64,000 nucleotides of DNA, taken from the NCBI GenBank assembly GCA_964016985.1, contig OZ024835.1, positions 62,150,714 through 62,214,713 of the forward strand, written 5' to 3'. This document shows, piece after piece, positions 12,701 through 20,006 of this stretch (positions within the stretch are counted from its first letter, which is position 1; every line of letters starts with the position of its first letter). The position numbers and the translations under genes are program-made. The notes under the pieces are model-generated. The model was not told the origin of the DNA. It did no database searches and worked only from the letters and a program-made list of their open reading frames with translations. The stretch comes from Anodontia alba. Taxonomy: Eukaryota > Mollusca > Bivalvia > Lucinida > Lucinidae.

Positions 12701-15700
12701 AGATACATTGTAAACCTTTGGGTTAGGGAGTTTATAGCCCTTAAAACCCTATGGACATTTACAATGGGACATAGCGCCTAAACCCAAATTGTTGGAATGT
12801 CCGTCTGTCAATCCGTCTGTCAGTCGTACGTCCGCCTATACATCAGTTTTTTGTTTCCGGATGATAACTTGAGTAAACATTAGTGGATTTTCACCAAACT
12901 TGGTATGTGCATTGATATTATGGAGGTCTGGTTTTGGATTGCTAATGGGCAAAGTCCGTCAAATTTTTACGGAGTTATTTGCCCGGGGCAGGATAATGGC
13001 GGGGTATTATAGTTTAAGGTTTTTATTTTCAGATGCAAGCACGTGACTGGATCTGTTGCAACACAGTCTTCCATGTATATGAGTGTATGTTTAAAGTATT
13101 ACAGGTAAATTGAACTTATAGAGGACTTGTTAAGGAGGGGTGTCTGATGATATTTCTGGAATACAGTGAACCCTCGTTACAATGACAGAATTTGTTCCTG
13201 AAGACGTTGCCATTAAAATGAATTACTTAATGAGCAGATTGATATTTGAAAAAGGTCTTCTTTTGTTCTTATTTCCTCATAGAAAATGTATTTTGGATAT
13301 TTGTTAGAATTGCCTCACTGAGGCAATTCTAACAAATATCCAAAACATATGTTTCTTTAATGTATTGAATACAATATTCTTTGCACAGTTTGTGGCTAAT
13401 TGTTACCTCTTAAGTGAAGGTTTCGTGACAGTCAAATTATCATTATAATGAATTTTGTCGTTGTATAGAATGTCGATATAAAGAGGATTGTCTGTAATTT
13501 TTCTTATTTCTCCAAAAATATGTATGTTGTTGGTAATCATTAGAAGTGCCTCACTGAGGCCCCACAACATGATTTTATGGAGAATTAGAGAAAATTATCC
13601 CAGAATTATCATCTACTCCATAATTCTGGTATATTTTTTCTTATTTCTCCATAATAATGTATGTTGTGGATACTCATTAAAAGCAACTCACTGAGTTGCT
13701 TCTAATGAGTATCCACAACATACGTTTTTATGAAGAACTTTAGAAATTATTCCAGAATTATTGTTAAATACTTCTCCTGATCAAGTCCTCTGAATTATTA
13801 TATTTAGGGGATAACTGCATTCAAATTTGGCATTTGGGGAGGTAAATCGGCGGTTTTACGGTCGGAAATTTCGTTTTACGGCGACGCGTCAGCGGAGCCG
13901 TAAAACGTAATTTGCGACCGTAAAACCGCCGATTTACCTCCCCAAATGACAAATTTGATGCAGTTATCCCCATTCTAATGCATTTATTCATTTTTTCTGT
14001 TGAAATAATGTACTATTTGCACAAAACGACAAGTGCTTCGAGCTGTGTAAAACCAAATGCCAGCCAATGAGAAGCGACGTTACGTAATGACATCGGATTT
14101 GCGACAGTATATCGCAGAATATACCGTCGCAAATTTTTGACGTTGTCCAATCAGACGTCGCGTTACATACGCGAGTGCATTAGAATATACTATATATTCA
14201 GATACCATAAAAATTGAAAGATGGAAATATTAATGTTGAACAAATGTAAGATGACCAAGATAATTCAAATATCAGTTGTAATAACTGTTAACAAGTTCTT
14301 TAAAAATGTATGAAATTGTTGCTAAAAACTAGCATTTTCAAAGTATTTCACATGACTAACAATTCAGTGTAGAAGCCTCCATTTCAGAAGAAAATTGGTT
14401 TATGATATATGCAACATGCATAGACATAATCAGCCTGCAATACACAATCTGACCAGCATATACACTGGTTGATAACATTGTGTATGGTCCTCTAACATTC
14501 TGGGCCCAGTTGTTCAAAACTAACGATGTCGTTAGTTAACGTATTGTTAAAACTTTAATCATTAAATATGGCATATATGCTAATATTTTTGGTGAAAAAA
14601 TGTGAGTAGCTTTTGCATTTGCAAAAGCTACTCACATTTTTTTAGCAAAAATACCTGTCATTTAGATATTGCACTTACTAGAACAGTTAACATTTTGACC
14701 ATTAATGAGCTCATTAAGCTAACGATGCTTTGAACAACTGGGCCATGTTTTAGACCAAGGTAGTCCCAGATCAGAGAGGCTGATCTGGGTCTGTGCTGAT
14801 GGCATATGCTATAAAGTCAGTTTATATTTGGAGGGTCTGATAGGTTGTAGATGAAGACAATGAGACAATTCTGATGAGTACCCACATCATATGTTTTTAA
14901 TAGATAAATAAAAATTATCCCAGAATTATCCCAAAATTCTTACTTTTAACCATTCAAGGCAGCAGATAACATTTTGAACTTTTGGATGGGTTTTTAAAAA
15001 AATCCGTCCTTTAAAATAGTGATGTCCGGGCAGGCGGGCGGGCCTCGGGTGTCATCCCAGGTTAACCTTTTGGTTAAACTTTTTAAAAACCCGTCCATAA
15101 TGCTGTTATGCGTTTTTCTTGTTTTTTATTATTATTATTTTTCAGAGAAAATAAGACATGACATTTCATGTGTAGGCAGACGATTCACATGAAATTTCGA
15201 GGCTTAATATCTCTGAAAATAATTTTAGAAAGAATGTTGTCAGCTACAAATTTTGCTTGGCACTCTAAAGGTTACCAAGTTCTCTGCTGACCTCGGTGGC
15301 TCAGTTGGATGCGTGTCTGACTGGAGACCAGGAGGTCGTGGGTCCGACCTCCGCCGAGGTCGGCAACATTCTTTCGTGGAGATTGATCTTGAAATATTTT
15401 CGACAGGTCATTCTCTCCCTTCCGCTGATTCAAGAAGAGCAGTTGTCAGTTTCTGGCAAAAGAATGTGCACAATACTGGTTAACTGCCTAGAGGACTAAG
15501 CCTGCCCAGTAAACGTGTGGTTACGTAAACTGACCGCGCTTGACATGTCCCCATTGGGTTGACTGGGCCGTAAAACCTCAACACAAACAAACAAACGATG
15601 GCGTTAGTTAACGTATTGTTAAAATTTTAATCATTAAATATGGCATATATGCTAATATTGTTGCTGAAAAAATGTGAGTAGCTTTTGCATTTGCAAAAGC

Positions 15701-18700
15701 TACTCACATTTTTTCAGCAAAAATACCTGTCATTTAGAGGTTACCAAGTTCTCTGATTTACAGGACTCAGAATTAGTTGATGACAAGCAGCATTGTTGTT
15801 CAATACAGACAGGGAGTAAAGAGACGATATATCTGAGTTTAGAAAGTCGCAGTGACCTACTTCAGTTGGAGAGGTCCTGGTATAGGACAAATCATTTAGC
15901 TGTGATAAGACTTAAGGTAACTTACTTTTTTTTTTTTTTCACCTGTAAAGCAGGTACTATATAAGTGTCTAGATTTCCATCTATGAATGTCCATCCATTA
16001 ACATTTGCATCAATTCTAGCTATCAAGTCACATTCTGATTAACTTATCATCTTAACAGTCATCTAATCAGGCAGACAGAGTGGTATTATTTTATGACCAT
16101 GACCTGGATTCACATTCTAACAACACCATTTTTTATGTGAGCCTCTAGCCTTTAGCTCCATTTCTGATTACCGTATTTACTCTAATTACCGCACTGTGCA
16201 CATAAGTTTTTCAAAATTACTAGAAAAACTTGTAGTAACCTGCTAAGATGGGTACACTTGAAGAAAAAAACCAGCAGAGAATTTCATGAGGAGCATATTT
16301 AATGATACTTATGCAGTATTTTTCTGGTTTTACGCTGGCTGTTATCTAAAGACTACTAAATTGCTTGACTGTGCGCCTATAGGAGCATGTGCAGTAATGA
16401 GGTTGATTACTGTAACTGTTTGACCTACAGTCATCAAACCTGGGATGCATTTCCCCTCAAAAAGAGGCTCAAACAATGCAATATCATTTTATGACCCAGA
16501 CCTGTATTTCACAGTCTAATTACCCTAGCATTTGGCCCCTTAATGATTAATCACATGATCTATAGTCATGAAACCTGGCTTATTCTTCTTTCTTGAGAGC
16601 GCTGATTTACTGTAATATCATTTTGTGGCCATAGTTTACTTATTGTTGTCCAGTGTCTTTGTCATTCTTTAGATGAAATTTAGTGTTTAATTTGTTTCTA
16701 ATACCTACAGACACCACCAGATTTTACTCTTCCTTCTTCAGATTTCTTCTTATCCTCAGTTACTGAGCTGAGGAGGAAGAGTCTGTGGAGGGGATGCAGA
16801 CAGTTTCACATTTAATATCATTCGTTCATCTAAATACTTTATAACCATATAGCGTATTGGTTGTGATATTGTATATAAGATTAAATTCTCCAATGAATTT
16901 CATGGGATAAACAGAAGTAAAATTTCAGGGAATTTGGGTCTTTCATAATAAATTTAGAAATTGATGCAAGTCGGGTCTGAATTAACAGTTTTTTTGGTCA
17001 TTCTTTAAACTAGGATATAATTATCATCAGTGAAATAAAAATATTTTGAAAAAGTTTTGCACATTTTCAAACCACTGAGGGGGGTGGTTTAGTGGGGCAA
17101 AGATGTCATGTATATTACATCACCGGGGCGTCCAACTGATATTGGCTTACAGTTGGGCAAGGCCAGCTATCCTTGCAGCAGGTAAGGGTAGAGGGGGAAT
17201 GTTTTTAATTTTTCTGTTTCTTCACTTTCGTTCATTTTCCTTTCTCCCCTGTCCCTCTCTTTCATCTCCTCTACTATATCTCCTGTCTTTCTTCTCCCTT
17301 TCTCTGGGAGATGACACAAAATGACCCACAAGAGCTGACGTGTCGTTAAACCCCAACACAGTCAATCAATCAAACCACTGATCCTTAACCCATTGTAGTT
17401 GGGAGACCCGTAAAAGTGTAATTGGTAAACAGTGCAAACCCAGATCAGACACTGCAGAATGTGGCATCTAATCGGGGTCTCCACTGTTTGCAAATATTTT
17501 AGCCATTTTTCTCTAAGAATATGTAAATCTCATAAGAGTATTTACCTAAAATTGAAATTGGACTCTTCCAATGTATAGTGTGGGAGGGTCTATTGAGTAT
17601 ACAATGGGTTAGATAAAAGAGGATATAAAGTAAAATTCAGTAGGCAAGTTTTACTATAACTCATTTTGCTTTTCAACAGTATTTAGTACTCTCAGGTCAT
17701 ATTACTTGGCTTATCTGGGGATCATAAAACTTTGAATAATGTTTTTACATAAATCCAGGTATGAGGAGTAGCCTGAAAAATATTTTTTTCTTATTTCTCC
17801 ACAGAAACATATGTTGTGGATACTCTTTAGAAGTGGCTCAGCAGAGTACTTCTAATGAGTACCACAATTTATTTTTTTGCATGGAGAAAAAAGAAAGATA
17901 TCCGTAATTTTTGTGCGATAAAATAGTCTTATCTGGAATTATATTTTTAGACCCTTCTCAGTTAACCCATTGTAGACTGAGTAGATTCTCCCACACTATA
18001 TATTGGAAGAGTCCCAATTTCAATTTTAAGTACATCTAGCTATGAGATTTATGTTTTCCTGGAGAAAAATGGGTAAACTATTTGCAAACAATGGAGACCC
18101 TGATCAGACACCGTGTTCTGCGGCGTCTGATCTGGGTCTGCATTGTTTGCAAGTTACCCTTTTAGGGTTATCCATACTACAATGGGTTAAAGCTAAATAC
18201 AAATGTATTGTAGTGCTTATATTTTCAGAGTCGAACATTTGGCTGTACATATAGAGGACGTCTCTCAGGCCTAACGTTAGATATGGAAGTGGGTTTTTCA
18301 TTATATGATAGTGAAACCAAAGTAAGTAGAATAATTACATAAAAGATTTATTAGCAACTGATGCTCAAATCTTCTTATTCAAAAGGGGGTGGTCGGGTGT
18401 GGCGAAGGTGTTGTGTATCTTACAGTGCTCCAGCTAGCCCTATATAGAGGGGCAGGCCGCCCCTCTTGCCCTCTCCTGCCACCACTCTGCCCTTCTGAAG
18501 CTGCCCTCTGCCTTAATTTCAACTCCAGAGATAAAACCCTACATTGTGCTGAAAATTTCATGAAAATCGGACAAAAATTTAAAAAGTTATCAATGTGTAA
18601 AGGTCAGTTTTATGTGTATTCGAGTCTGAGGCATTTTTTTTTTTTTTTTTGTGGAATGAGATTATATTTTGTAACATGATACTTAGCATATCACCGGGGC

Positions 18701-19974
18701 GTCCAACTGATTTTGGCTTACAGTTGGGCAAGGCCTGCTATGCTTGTTGCAAGTGAGGATATTGGGAGAATGTTTTTATTTCTTCTGTTTCATCACTTTC
18801 ATTCCTGTTCCTCTTATTTCCCTGTTCTTCTCTTTCATCTCCTCTACTATCTCTTCTATCGCTTTTCTCCCTTTCTCTGGGAGATGACACAAAATGACCC
18901 ACAGGGGTTGACGTGTCGTTAAACCCAAACACAATAAAAAATCTTATTCAAAATTTACTTATTTAACCTTTTTTTACCAGGCCACATGATAGTATTATGG
19001 TTTCAGGTTGGTCATCCGTATGTGTCCATCTGTTTGAGCTGAACTTGAGTAAATGTCAGTGGATTTTCAGTAAGCTTGGTATGTGCATTGATATTATGGA
19101 GGTCTGGTTTGGGATTGCTTATGGGTAGATTTCATCAATTCTTGACAGAGTTATCTGCCCACCACATGATAGTGGTGGAGTATAATTGTTTCACGTTTTT
19201 ATTTGGGACTGGCATGCCTGAGAAAACAATGTAGACCCAGATCAGGCCCCAAGGTTATAAAACTTTTTTCATGCTCAACGCAGCTGAGCATGAAATTTGT
19301 TTTGTTTATAAATCTTAAAAACCTGACAAAATTTTTAAACTTCTTTCATGCTCAACTCAGCTGAGCAAGCTCAGCTGAGTTGAGCATGAAAAACGTTTTA
19401 ATTTTTTTATTTTTTTTTTTATTTATTTTTATGACCAAGTGAAATTTCATGCTCAGTTGAGTTGAGCATGAAAAAAGTTTTATAACTCCAGATCAGATGC
19501 TGCAGAGTGATATCCTTTTTGTATTCTTCTATGCAAGTGACAAATAATTTTGCATTTCAGAGTTACCAGTGGTGTTACAAGTTTTCCAGATTAAAAGGTT
19601 CTTCCGATGATGGCAAGATGAAACTCAAACTACATTTCCATGGGGATAAACCAAACCAAGTAGAAACAAGAGTAAGTGTATACTAGCTTAATTTTACATG
19701 TATATAGCTCGCTCTGTCTTCTCCCCACCCCCCACCCCGTCCCTATATTTTGATGGGGATAAATCAAACCAAGTGTAGAAACAAGAGTGAGTCAATAATA
19801 GCATCATTCTATAGCTTCTATTCAGTGAGGGGCTTCTAATGAGTACCAACATGTTTTTGTGGAGAAATAAGAAAAGTATTTACATAAAACCCTTCCTATC
19901 TACAGCTGTGCTCTCTGACCTGCTTTTTTTTGTCTCTGTCTGTCTGTGTGTCTCTCTGTCTTGATCTCATGCTC

Positions 19975-20006
<32 letters not shown>

